Shown piece after piece: positions 1-7,679 of a stretch of DNA of 34,047 bases. A model generated the notes under the pieces. The model was not told where the DNA came from, made no database searches, and saw only the letters and a program-made list of their open reading frames with translations. This DNA comes from Endozoicomonas arenosclerae (GTDB taxonomy: Bacteria > Pseudomonadota > Gammaproteobacteria > Pseudomonadales > Endozoicomonadaceae). The position numbers were made by a program, and so were the translations under genes. Positions within the stretch are counted from its first letter, which is position 1. Every line of letters starts with the position of its first letter. The stretch lies in NCBI RefSeq assembly GCF_001562015.1, contig NZ_LASA01000150.1:1-34047 (forward strand), given 5' to 3'.

Positions 1-151
1 CCATGTCTTGCCACTCGTCCGCTCCACATATGACTGCGCATACAGCAATGATAAGTATATCGAGCAGGTTGTGATCACACATGCCGGGGCAGCGAGGATC
101 AGGAACTTTGGCTAAAAAATCAGCTAGTGGCTGGTACTGCTTGGCTTCCAT
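1..151 (-). CDS. ISAs1 (H-repeat type) transposase, N-terminal 50 codons, cut by the window edge
   Basis: The minus strand from 151 encodes 50 residues that begin MEAKQYQPLADFLAKVPDPR and go on to LLDILIIAVCAVICGADEW. The pattern of L..F...PDPR, then a DIL....CAVI.GA(D/E).W hydrophobic block, is the N-terminal domain that precedes the DDE catalytic domain in ISAs1/H-repeat transposases. The catalytic part lies beyond the window, so it cannot be told whether the element is intact. No strong ribosome-binding site is visible before the ATG, which is common for transposases. Family assignment is firm; activity is unknown. Confidence 0.88.
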   Translation of the reverse strand, partial: MEAKQYQPLADFLAKVPDPRCPGMCDHNLLDILIIAVCAVICGADEWQDM

Positions 152-243
152 GCGGATGAACTACTCTAGGAGACTCGAATAAACTGGATAGAGAGTTTAC
201 AAGAAATTTATCTTCGAGTGTTCAGATTGATGCAATTGCCCTG
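1..243 (-). mobile_element. ISAs1-family insertion sequence, one end (continues past the window edge)
   Basis: This is the 5' end of an ISAs1-family element, read on the minus strand. The transposase start lies at 151, and about 90 bases upstream, at 238-243, the minus strand reads CAGGGC followed by AATTGCATCAAT. I take this as the terminal inverted repeat, from memory of ISAs1-type ends and not from an alignment. To the right of 243 the sequence becomes an open frame that runs without a stop into the next gene, which supports a boundary there. The other end lies outside the window, so the target duplication cannot be checked. Confidence 0.65.
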
Positions 244-431
244 CACTGAAACACGAATCTTTTCATCCAACGGCACAAGTAACACTGGAAGATCAGCTTA
301 AAGCCACTCCCACTCATGACTTCGCTGGAATTCTTGAAATTCTGGATAAACACACTGACTTTAAGGCCAGCGTAGCCGATCAAAGAGCAGCATCTGATCA
401 GATTTGTGTATCAACTCACTGGCCAGAGCCC

Positions 432-1805
432 ATGAGGGTACAGCTGATCGAGCTAATTACAATGAAATACCCCCCTGAAAAAACTGCAGAACTCGCTGCT
501 TGCATCTTTAAGCCTCAAGAGTCTGTTTGGAGGCGCTTCATAGAACTTGCAATCCAATGTTCCAGCGACCCGGATATCAAAGAAAATCTCTGGTTAAGAT
601 TTTCGGATGTTAAATGCGCACCTGCGATGGACTATCTACTAGAGCTGGGCGCAGACATCAATAAGCTCTGCTCTAATGGATTGAGTTACCAACACAACCT
701 TCTTCTGTGTGACCCCAATAATTTTTCATTTAAATTTAAATATCTCAACAGCATCGGTATTGATTGCAAGCAGTGGCTTAACTCAAGAGACTCAAACGGC
801 ACTCCGGTGTTTTTCAACTCCGACCCTGCATTAATTTGTAGACTGCCAGAAGCCGGTGCCGACTATTCTCTGCGGGATAGCCACAACAACACGATTGCCC
901 ATAGCTTGATTCTAAAGACCGGGACCCTCTCAAAAGCAGATTATTCCTGGCTGGAAAAACATCAGGGCATTGATTTACAGGCTAAAAACGATGCTGGTTA
1001 CAATATTACTGACTACCGACTTCAAAGTATCATGCACAGGCAGATGTTAAGCGATAATTTTACGCCTCAAGACGTAGAGACCATGAACACCTTGCTTCAG
1101 CCTGATTACCCTACTCCACCTACTACAGCCGGTCTCGAAAAGGTACGGGTCTGGTCCTTGAATAACCTTCAAAAAACCTTTCCAGATCACAACCTGTCTC
1201 ACCTCTGCCTTATTGTAATAAAGGAACCTGGGCAAGTTGACAGCCGTCCCTTGTGCGAAACCTTTCCCATGCATTCCAGTACTTATGAATTAGATGTCGA
1301 ATCAAACACCCTCACCAACACTGGAGACTCTGATTTCCAGCCTCAAGATGCTCTGATCGTAGTGAGCGCTCATGGCAGCTCCACTTCAATATCGAATCAT
1401 TCAGGCCAACAATTGTCAGAAGCCATCATCAGACAATTAAGAGCCCTCACTGAACCCGGACAGCCCCTACCACAACAAATCATTTTGAACAGTTGCAGTA
1501 CCGCAAACTCCGTATGGAAACAATACGATCCACTCACAGCCCTGTATTACCGGAAAAATTCTATGGATGAGTTTGCCAGTACCTGGACCAGAGAAACGGG
1601 GGAGAGTGTTTCAGTCACTGGCTATACTGGCACAGCATGTGAAAGTAATGGCCATATCCTGAAAGTGGAATTGGACGAACATGCACGGAGTTTACCATTA
1701 TATCTGTTTAACCGGTTAGCCTATGGTAATGACTTGCCAGGACAGAAAGTAACTACATTCATGACTCCACAGGGCACTATGAGAAAAGTCACCAGACCTG
1801 TTTAA
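432..1805 (+). CDS. Ankyrin-like protein with C-terminal caspase-like cysteine peptidase domain; 5' end probably lost
   Basis: The 457-residue product has two degenerate ankyrin-like units (about residues 66-100, MDYLLELGADIN, and 139-160, PEAGADYSLRDSHNNTIAH). Its C-terminal half has a predicted beta-strand ending in His-Gly (VVSAHGSS, His314) and a second ending in Cys (IILNSCSTA, Cys355). A strand-His-Gly followed about 40 residues later by a strand-Cys is the dyad layout of caspase-fold (clan CD) peptidases such as the MARTX/C80 domain. The reading frame stays open upstream from 231, with protein-like sequence but no ATG, GTG or TTG start before 432, and the ISAs1 end lies at about 243. 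The gene was therefore probably longer and was cut by the insertion; ATG 432 would be a secondary start. It may be an effector or a remnant. Function is inferred from motifs only. Confidence 0.6.
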   Translation: MRVQLIELITMKYPPEKTAELAACIFKPQESVWRRFIELAIQCSSDPDIKENLWLRFSDVKCAPAMDYLLELGADINKLCSNGLSYQHNLLLCDPNNFSFKFKYLNSIGIDCKQWLNSRDSNGTPVFFNSDPALICRLPEAGADYSLRDSHNNTIAHSLILKTGTLSKADYSWLEKHQGIDLQAKNDAGYNITDYRLQSIMHRQMLSDNFTPQDVETMNTLLQPDYPTPPTTAGLEKVRVWSLNNLQKTFPDHNLSHLCLIVIKEPGQVDSRPLCETFPMHSSTYELDVESNTLTNTGDSDFQPQDALIVVSAHGSSTSISNHSGQQLSEAIIRQLRALTEPGQPLPQQIILNSCSTANSVWKQYDPLTALYYRKNSMDEFASTWTRETGESVSVTGYTGTACESNGHILKVELDEHARSLPLYLFNRLAYGNDLPGQKVTTFMTPQGTMRKVTRPV

Positions 1806-1818
1806 TTCTGCTGCATTA

Positions 1819-1905
1819 TGAGTCGAATGTTTGGCTGGCCTTAAAATGTATCCATTTATAGGATACTCAAACAAGGTCATCCAAACATTATCCCCATAAG
1901 ACTCA
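1819..1905. repeat. Nested imperfect inverted repeat (about 87 bp)
   Basis: Several complementary arms are nested: TGAGTC (1819-1824) with GACTCA (1900-1905), AATGTTTGG (1826-1834) with CCAAACATT (1881-1889), CCTT with AAGG just inside, and an inner stem GTATCC (1848-1853) with GGATAC (1861-1866). No T-run follows, so it is not an obvious intrinsic terminator. It may be a small mobile palindrome or an RNA structure downstream of the preceding gene. Confidence 0.5.
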
Positions 1906-2061
1906 ACCCTTTAACCCAGCGCGCCCAAAAACAAAAGAATCACAAAATTGTATGACTGTACCTTTACTTTTTAATTTACCAAATGCGTGACTGCCCTTTA
2001 AATTTGTCCCTTTTATTTTACAAGCATGAGCTGATGAAAGATTAGCAACCAGGGGACTTGT

Positions 2062-2970
2062 TCACTCCTTCCCTTTGGCTTGTGCAAACAGACAGACCAT
2101 TATCAAGACTATACCTATCGCTCCTTGGGTATTAATCCGTTCCCCTACCACAACCACAGCCAGCAAACTGGCAATCACGGGTTCAGATAAGGTAAGCAAC
2201 GTTGCCTTACTTGCGGCGATAAAACGCAGACCATAGCCAAAAGCCAGATAGCCCAGAAACATGGGGATGGTAGCCATATAAACGGCAATCACAGTATTAG
2301 TAGTCGAGGAAAAAAGATGGTCACCAGTGATCACTAACGATGGCAGCAACAAGACTGTAGCGACTGCAAACTGACTCGACATTGCCGCTTTTGAGTGCAG
2401 ACCATGTTGAATCAGACGCTTTGTACTCCATGAGTAGAACGCATAAGTCAATCCTGTCAGCAGACCTAGCATTACGCCAAGATTGTAGTTCTGTGCAACA
2501 GAGCTTGCCTGAGCACTATGACCTTCGCTCAGTGCCAGCAGTGCAATTCCCAGAATGCCTATGGCAAAGCTGAATATCCATCGTCGGGAAACCTTGGTTT
2601 TGCTAATCAGTCCTTCCAGCAGGGCACTCCAGAACGGGGCACTGGCCAGTGACATCACCGAGCCGACTGCAACACCAGCATAATCCATCGAGGAATAAAA
2701 ACTCATGGGATAAACGGCTACAGCGAGACCACCAAAAAGAACCAGTGACTGCTGCTGTTTTAATAGACCCCAATCCCTTTTCAGATAGTTCCACGAAGAT
2801 AATACAAGCAGAAGCCCTCCCACCCCCATAGCAAAGGCACCTGTTGCCAGCGGACTGACCTGATGAGTAAAACTGGCAGCGGTGCCGGTGGTTCCCCACA
2901 AAAGGCAAGCGATTAGAATGGCGGCGGTTCCCTGCCAGTCTTGTGTTTTTATCAACGAGATCATATGCAT
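2062..2970 (-). CDS. EamA/DMT-family transporter
   Basis: A roughly 302-residue, very hydrophobic protein with about ten membrane segments in two halves, the size and layout of drug/metabolite transporter superfamily members. The first segment carries the typical ACLLWGTTGTAASF sequence, and the second half shows the matching EamA pattern (LSEPVIASLLAVVVVGE). The reading frame can be extended to a TTG at 2988, but ATG 2970 lies eight bases behind AAGGAGAG and is the better start. Such proteins export amino acids, metabolites or drugs; the substrate cannot be read from sequence. The AraC-type gene lies about 100 bases upstream on the same strand and probably controls it. Confidence 0.85.
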   Translation of the reverse strand: MHMISLIKTQDWQGTAAILIACLLWGTTGTAASFTHQVSPLATGAFAMGVGGLLLVLSSWNYLKRDWGLLKQQQSLVLFGGLAVAVYPMSFYSSMDYAGVAVGSVMSLASAPFWSALLEGLISKTKVSRRWIFSFAIGILGIALLALSEGHSAQASSVAQNYNLGVMLGLLTGLTYAFYSWSTKRLIQHGLHSKAAMSSQFAVATVLLLPSLVITGDHLFSSTTNTVIAVYMATIPMFLGYLAFGYGLRFIAASKATLLTLSEPVIASLLAVVVVGERINTQGAIGIVLIMVCLFAQAKGKE

Positions 2971-3076
2971 ACAGCTCTCTCCTTGCAATTTCGTTTCCGA
3001 TTGAGAGAAAGTATACCGGCAGGTTAATAAGAGTACTTTGCCAAAAGGACGCTTTTATGGAGTGTTCAGATGCTTT

Positions 3077-3787
3077 TCAGTCTTTAAAAAAAGCTTTGGG
3101 AGAAAGCCCGAAGTAGCTTGAAAAGCGGCGGCTGAAGGAGGACAGATCACCATAGCCCACCAGTTCAGCCACTCGTTGCACGGGGTGATCGGTGTGCATC
3201 AACAAAGCTTTTGCCTTTTCCATTCGTACCTGAGTAATGTACTTCAGGGGACTGGTAGAGGTTTGTTCACGGAACACTTTTTTAAACTGGGTTGGACTCA
3301 GGCAGGCGACTTCGGCAAGAGCGTCAATGGTCAGGTTCTGACTTAGGTATTCGGTGATGTATTCCTGCACCTGACGTATGCGCGCACTTATCTGGCGCTG
3401 GGGTTCCTGCTCAGCCAGTAGCAGCGAGAAAGTGTTCATCATCGACTGTTCCAAGCCAGGATTCACCTGATGTTCCAGCTGCCTCTCGATAAAATCCAGA
3501 TAACTGATCATAGGAGGAGAAAGGGAAAATACAGTCCAGCGAACGCTATCATCTACCCAGGGTATATCACTCATATCGGCCACAACGAACCGGGCATCGG
3601 CATTAGCTCGAAAGTGGTGTATTTGTTCGCAATGAATAAATACACATTCACCTGGCATTACCTTGCCAGAATATTCAGGCATTTCGATATGTATTACCCC
3701 TTTAAGCGGCAGAACGAGCTGGTGCCACTCATGAGTGTGGCTACGGCTTTCACGGGTGTAAGAGCGGATCGAGAGGGTGTTCTTCAT
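3077..3787 (-). CDS. AraC-family transcriptional regulator with N-terminal cupin
   Basis: The first 100 or so residues form an AraC-type cupin sensor (HEWHQLVLPLKG, then MPGECVFIHCEQIHHF). The last 100 form the double helix-turn-helix of the AraC/XylS family (LTIDALAEVACLSPTQFKKVF, then RVAELVGYGDLSSFSRRFSSYFGLSP). The frame can start at 3802 or at ATG 3787; 3787 is preferred because GGAAG lies eight bases upstream of it. Cupin-type AraC regulators often control a neighbouring exporter, and the DMT gene follows about 100 bases downstream on the same strand. The inducer is unknown. Confidence 0.88.
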   Translation of the reverse strand: MKNTLSIRSYTRESRSHTHEWHQLVLPLKGVIHIEMPEYSGKVMPGECVFIHCEQIHHFRANADARFVVADMSDIPWVDDSVRWTVFSLSPPMISYLDFIERQLEHQVNPGLEQSMMNTFSLLLAEQEPQRQISARIRQVQEYITEYLSQNLTIDALAEVACLSPTQFKKVFREQTSTSPLKYITQVRMEKAKALLMHTDHPVQRVAELVGYGDLSSFSRRFSSYFGLSPKAFFKD

Positions 3788-4098
3788 GCCAGAGACTTCC
3801 ATGCTGAAAGTTATCCTGATAAAGACATTCTAGGGTCATTACTCCAGATTTAAAAGGCTGCCATTTTCTGTTTATAACAAGTAACTCTGTGACTGTTTTT
3901 GAATCATAGCAATCAATAATTTTTAATTTTTCAACGCTTCATAGAACTTTTATTACCGTTAGCCTGACTAACAGCGACGTTATTACTTTCTATTTTTTTT
4001 GGTTGTAGTGTGAATAACACTTAACGGGATCAAATCAATTCCGATAAGCGACATTAACCAAATATTACTCTTTTATAGAGAGTAAGGAGAAGTAAACT
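3788..4098. other. AT-rich intergenic region, no gene seen
   Basis: This stretch lies between two divergent genes and so must hold both promoters. It is rich in A/T runs. A short inverted repeat AGTGT-GAATA-ACACT lies at 4007-4021. I could not place a convincing -35/-10 pair. A strong ribosome-binding site, AAGGAG, precedes the plus-strand gene. Confidence 0.4.
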
Positions 4099-4449
4099 AT
4101 GAAACTAGTACCAACATTTGTTAAAGCTGCTGTTTATGATTTTAAACACGACAGCGCACTTAAAGCGGCTATAACTCTGATGACCCTCGGTATGTTCTCG
4201 GGAAGAACCGTTGCCAAAATGTCTACAGAAGTAAAAAAGCTTATCCCCGAATTTGAAAGGAATAAAAACAGGCTAGAGGGTAATAATAAAAGTCGTGCTG
4301 CTGCTATAGCTCGAGAAATGAAGCCTCATATTAAAGTTATTCTCTTAGGAGATCTGGATAAAGCGAGAAGCAATATAGAGACTGAAATCCGTGAGCTTCA
4401 ATCAAAAATATGGTGGTTAGGAGGAACTATTAACCAAAAAACAGGCTAA
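4099..4449 (+). CDS. Hypothetical protein, 116 aa
   Basis: I do not recognise this protein. It starts at an ATG behind a good AAGGAGAAGTAAACT ribosome-binding site, so translation is likely. The N-terminal third has one weakly hydrophobic stretch (ALKAAITLMTLGMFSG, about residues 15-30). The rest is strongly charged and predicted helical, with a possible coiled coil near residues 90-107 (DLDKARSNIETEIRELQSKI). It is rich in Lys and Arg and uses more A/T-ending codons than the genes from 6700 onward, as do the next three genes, which suggests an acquired segment. A hairpin follows its stop codon. Confidence 0.6.
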   Translation: MKLVPTFVKAAVYDFKHDSALKAAITLMTLGMFSGRTVAKMSTEVKKLIPEFERNKNRLEGNNKSRAAAIAREMKPHIKVILLGDLDKARSNIETEIRELQSKIWWLGGTINQKTG

Positions 4450-4455
4450 AACAAT

Positions 4456-4483
4456 GGTAGCTGATTTCATGTGATCAGCTACC
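4456..4483 (+). terminator. Perfect 10-bp hairpin after the 116-aa gene
   Basis: GGTAGCTGAT (4456-4465) pairs perfectly with ATCAGCTACC (4474-4483) around an eight-base loop, six bases after the stop codon. There is no T-run behind it, so it may be a transcript-stabilising hairpin and not a true intrinsic terminator. Confidence 0.45.
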
Positions 4484-4715
4484 TGCTGATCTTTACCATC
4501 CAGGTGAGCCCTGCAGGCACATGAGCCATGCAGTGATAATAAGGTGTCGATCCTGGATCAATCAGACTGCTACGGGCTCGGGTCATAAGGACTCCTGTTT
4601 GAAATGATGAACATCAGCAACAGGAAAAAAGTAGTTCAACCGGTCAGTTAGTCAAATGTGTGGCTGTCCCATAAACCATAAATCAATAAATTTCAATTAC
4701 TAGCCGTCATTTCAC

Positions 4716-5519
4716 TCATTGACCCGCATCCTTTGCGGCCTTGGCTGCTTTGGTCTCATCCCAGAGCTGTTGCAACCTTGGGCAGAGATCGTCGTACATT
4801 TCGTCCATTTTTTCGGCGAGCAGAGCCAGGAATTTGGGGCGGGTTTGGTTGGGGTCGGGGAAATCACGCTCTGGTTTGAACTCTACCAATTGAGACAAAA
4901 TTTTTTCTATAAAATAAGCGCTGCTGGCCTTATTATCAGGTTCATCTCTATCATTGTGTTCAAAACATTCATCTGATATTTGTCGCCACAAACTCCAATA
5001 ATAATCCGGACGTTCTAACCATTTAGGCCAATCGCGTCCCCGCCCTCGAAATAAAAAAAGATTAATGTGATGATGAGTTATGCTGAAAACTTCGAATGGA
5101 TCAAGATCAACAGTAACTATTACTTTCTGAGAACCAACTGGAACACGGCTGGTCACTTTATCTTCAAAGGTTTCCGTTAAAAAGTAATCCCATAAGGCCA
5201 ATTCATAAGGAGCAATGTGTGGTTCACCAGAGTCATCCCTAAAATTCTGTAGCACCAAGTTCTTAAACTCTGAGCTCCTAATAATGACTTCTTTTAGAAT
5301 AAAGTCCCAAGCTTCTTTCGTTTGCAATGGAAAATATACCAGTTTCCCAGAGTCCTCATTCTTATAAGTATCAATAGACTCTCCCGAAAAGAAGTAGTGT
5401 TTTAAATCCTTCAACTCGTTCCTTCGAAAAGTCTCCTTCAAGTCCCTTTCTATCAGTTTCCAAAGTTCTTCTCGTTCATTTTTCCAAGTCTGATCTTTTG
5501 TAAAGCTTAAATCCAACAT
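4716..5519 (-). CDS. Hypothetical protein, 267 aa, last gene of a three-gene operon
   Basis: I do not recognise this protein. It is soluble, acidic and rich in aromatic residues (Trp, Tyr, Phe), with no signal peptide or membrane segment. Regions that look structured include ITHHHINLFLFRGRGRDWPKW (near residues 145-165) and YYWSLWRQISDECFEHNDRDE. The C-terminus ends in a helical stretch (LQQLWDETKAAKAAKDAG). The start is well supported: AAGGAG lies ten bases before the ATG. Only seven bases separate it from the 100-aa gene upstream, so the two are co-transcribed. The pairing of a large unknown protein with a small acidic one could mean a toxin-antitoxin or effector-partner arrangement, but no catalytic motif was seen. 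Confidence 0.65.
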   Translation of the reverse strand: MLDLSFTKDQTWKNEREELWKLIERDLKETFRRNELKDLKHYFFSGESIDTYKNEDSGKLVYFPLQTKEAWDFILKEVIIRSSEFKNLVLQNFRDDSGEPHIAPYELALWDYFLTETFEDKVTSRVPVGSQKVIVTVDLDPFEVFSITHHHINLFLFRGRGRDWPKWLERPDYYWSLWRQISDECFEHNDRDEPDNKASSAYFIEKILSQLVEFKPERDFPDPNQTRPKFLALLAEKMDEMYDDLCPRLQQLWDETKAAKAAKDAGQ

Positions 5520-5526
5520 TTGACTG

Positions 5527-5829
5527 TTACTCCTTACCTACCAGTTCCAGTGCATCTATTGCTGAGTCATAGTTAAGTGATACTAAACCTGATAAGAGAT
5601 CATTCAAATCTGCATACACTATATGAGCATTGGTATTAATACTTGTGCCCATATTCACTTCAGCAAACTCCTGTTTCGTTCCTCCTTTAGCACCCCCTTT
5701 TATCGGCAGGCTCATATCACCACGTACTGTGTGATTGTTTCTTGATGCATCTGATGAGTCACCAATGTCTACACTAATAGCATTCCTTGACTTTCCTGAT
5801 GAAGATAATGAAGATAAAAGGACATCCAT
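5527..5829 (-). CDS. Hypothetical protein, 100 aa
   Basis: I do not recognise this small protein. The first 60 residues are rich in Ser, Gly, Asn and Asp (SSLSSSGKSRNAISVDIGDS) and probably poorly folded. The C-terminal 35 are more ordered and acidic (ADLNDLLSGLVSLNYDSAIDALELVGKE). There is no signal peptide. A G-rich ribosome-binding site precedes the ATG. It sits between the zinc-ribbon gene (28 bases away) and the 267-aa gene (7 bases away), which implies one transcript and perhaps one shared task. Confidence 0.6.
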   Translation of the reverse strand: MDVLLSSLSSSGKSRNAISVDIGDSSDASRNNHTVRGDMSLPIKGGAKGGTKQEFAEVNMGTSINTNAHIVYADLNDLLSGLVSLNYDSAIDALELVGKE

Positions 5830-5857
5830 TCATATTCCCCCCCTACAACCAAAGCAA

Positions 5858-6355
5858 CTAAACACCAACCCTTAATTTGTTTTCATCCCGTATATAACCC
5901 AACTGAAACAACTCCATTGCTATCTGTTTCAACTCTCTGCTTTCAGATTTCTTCCTGTCTGTCTTTTCAGTAAGTTGTTGATACCGCTTTTGCATCCAGC
6001 GAATTTCCTGCTCTTTCTTTCTACACTCAATACATTGAGTGCACTGTGCATCCACCCAAAAGCCCAGCTCTTCAAACCAGAACCGTTGCTCCCTGGCAAA
6101 AAATATGAAGTATCTATGACAGGTCCTGCACCGCTCTTCAATGTCCACATAAATAGTACGAGGGTAGATCGCATAGTTCTGTTTCGAGGTATCAGCGACT
6201 ATGGCTGTTTCTGGAAAAAACCGGACGTTATCGTAACTCCAGTGGCCACAGATAATGGCATGAACAGGAATCTGATTATTGGAGGGAATTGGCTCACTTC
6301 CGTATCTTGGATGCTTAACGTAGCTTCTTTTTTCTTGCTTCTTTCGCTTTTTCAT
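5858..6355 (-). CDS. Zinc-ribbon domain protein, 165 aa
   Basis: The middle of the protein shows the pattern of the probable zinc-ribbon family (zf-trcl type): CRTC, then an EQ.F.FEELGFW block, then CTQCIECR. Two CxxC pairs about 30 residues apart would bind one zinc ion. A highly basic N-terminus (MKKRKKQEKRSYVKH) and a helical, charged C-terminus (KRYQQLTEKTDRKKSE) flank the ribbon. Such small proteins are thought to bind nucleic acid or to be partner subunits; the family has no well-defined function. It is the first gene of the minus-strand operon. The ATG has only a poorly spaced AGGA, so its start is less certain than those of the two genes behind it. Confidence 0.75.
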   Translation of the reverse strand: MKKRKKQEKRSYVKHPRYGSEPIPSNNQIPVHAIICGHWSYDNVRFFPETAIVADTSKQNYAIYPRTIYVDIEERCRTCHRYFIFFAREQRFWFEELGFWVDAQCTQCIECRKKEQEIRWMQKRYQQLTEKTDRKKSESRELKQIAMELFQLGYIRDENKLRVGV

Positions 6356-6699
6356 ATCCTGATAGATGACAGTTTTGACGGCACACTACCGTCCTGAGAT
6401 CTGTTCAATATTTACCCACTGAACCTGCCCTATTCCCTCTGCCACCAGCAACTCCATGCTGTTTTTTTGCGAACTATTATGCCAGCGTCTTATGACTACT
6501 GATAGGTATATACACCTAAACTCAAATAAGAAATTTTCAGCTGATCTGTCGAGACATCACTCCATCTACCAAAGAGAGGAGCACCAGGTGACCCTCAACC
6601 CGACCAAGCCTTTGGATCAAAAAGTTTTATTCATACAGTCTTCTTATTTCTTTCCTGAGTCATTATGATGCTTCAGCGAAAATATTTATTCAGGAAGTT
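6356..6699. other. Intergenic region without a recognisable gene
   Basis: This gap separates the divergent zinc-ribbon and cytochrome b562 genes. A 70-codon plus-strand frame (6456-6668) has no family features or ribosome-binding site and is probably chance. A short hairpin GACGG-CACACTA-CCGTC lies at about 6377-6393. No clear promoter was placed. Confidence 0.4.
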
Positions 6700-7098
6700 A
6701 TGATGAAATCGCTCGCCAAAGCACTCTTTATTCCCCTGGCACTGTCTGCTTCTTTCATGGCGGCTATGCCTGCTTCAGCTCATGCACACGAAGACCATTC
6801 CATTGAGCTGAACGCTGAAATGAAAAAAATGGGCTTCAACTTCAAGCGCTCTGGCTCTGCCAAGTCCATCGAGGATATGCAGAAGTACGTAACTGAGTTC
6901 CGTACCCACGCAGAAAACGCCAAAAAAGCAGGACTTGAAGATGCGCCTGTCGCGTTTCAGAAAGGTATTGATCAGCTGCTGACCGGTCTGGCTGGTGTTC
7001 AGGCTGCTCTGGACAAGGAAGACCTGGATCTGGCCAAGCAGAGAATGAGAAAACTGAACGACATCAAGAAGAAGTACCACCGTGAGTTCGACGTCTAA
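6700..7098 (+). CDS. cybC: Periplasmic cytochrome b562
   Basis: The 132-residue product has a signal peptide (about residues 1-29, ending ASAHAH) and a four-helix-bundle mature part of cytochrome b562 type. The axial heme ligands expected from the E. coli protein are Met7 and His102. Here Met41 (ELNAEMKKMGF) and His127 (KKYHREFDV, matching the E. coli AYHQKYR end) fit. No CxxCH motif is present, so heme would be bound non-covalently, as in the b562 subclass. It probably carries single electrons in the periplasm. The start is ATG 6700 or 6703, behind AGGAAG. The cytochrome b561 gene overlaps its 3' end by 17 bases, so the two are coupled. Confidence 0.88.
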   Translation: MMKSLAKALFIPLALSASFMAAMPASAHAHEDHSIELNAEMKKMGFNFKRSGSAKSIEDMQKYVTEFRTHAENAKKAGLEDAPVAFQKGIDQLLTGLAGVQAALDKEDLDLAKQRMRKLNDIKKKYHREFDV

Positions 7099-7585
7099 AC
7101 GATTTCGATGGCCACGCACTGTCCAGTTGATTCACTGGACAGTCGCCGTCCTGTTCCTCAGCAACCACTTTCTGGTTGAGGGGGGAGACCAGTTCCATGA
7201 GTATTTTGGCTGGAGCATTCTTGCCCTGGTTTGCCTTCGCCTGCTTTACGGCATCACGCTGGCACCTAAGCCTGCCCGCCTTAAAGACATCAAACCTTCC
7301 TTCGCCGGTATTAAACATCACCTCCATGAGTTGAAAACCCGGCAAACAGGCGAAGACGGTCATAACCCGATGGGAGCCATGGCCGTCTGGCTGATGTGGA
7401 TCACTCTGGCACTGGCTGCATTCACTGGCTGGCTGCAGGATACCGACTTCGGCTTTGAACACGGTGTTTATGAATGGCACGCCATGCTGGTTAACGGCCT
7501 GTACTATTTTGTGGGTCTACACCTTGTAGCCGTCGTCATCACTTCCTGGCGAACGCGAAGAAATCTGGTCAAAACCATGATCTAA
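7082..7585 (+). CDS. Cytochrome b561-type membrane protein
   Basis: A 167-residue membrane protein with four hydrophobic segments, like the di-heme cytochrome b561/Ni-Fe hydrogenase b-subunit family. Candidate heme ligands include His18 (QLIHW), His39 (FHEYFGW), His in YEWHAML and His in VGLHLVAV. The first helix carries the characteristic R.....IHW sequence. It probably moves electrons from quinol in the inner membrane to the overlapping periplasmic cytochrome b562. The start is a GTG that lies inside the end of the b562 gene, so translation is likely coupled. An in-frame ATG is not available near the N-terminus, which supports the GTG. Confidence 0.85.
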   Translation: MSSTSKRFRWPRTVQLIHWTVAVLFLSNHFLVEGGDQFHEYFGWSILALVCLRLLYGITLAPKPARLKDIKPSFAGIKHHLHELKTRQTGEDGHNPMGAMAVWLMWITLALAAFTGWLQDTDFGFEHGVYEWHAMLVNGLYYFVGLHLVAVVITSWRTRRNLVKTMI

Positions 7586-7679
7586 CGGCCGACATTAGCA
7601 AGAGCTGCAGAAAATATTCTCAGTGATTGTCGCACCGATTACATCATGCAGTATCAACGGTTCAAAGGATGGAACCCTG

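Noticed and set aside
6456-6668. A 70-codon plus-strand frame upstream of cytochrome b562
   Set aside because: No ribosome-binding site, no family pattern, and random-looking composition.
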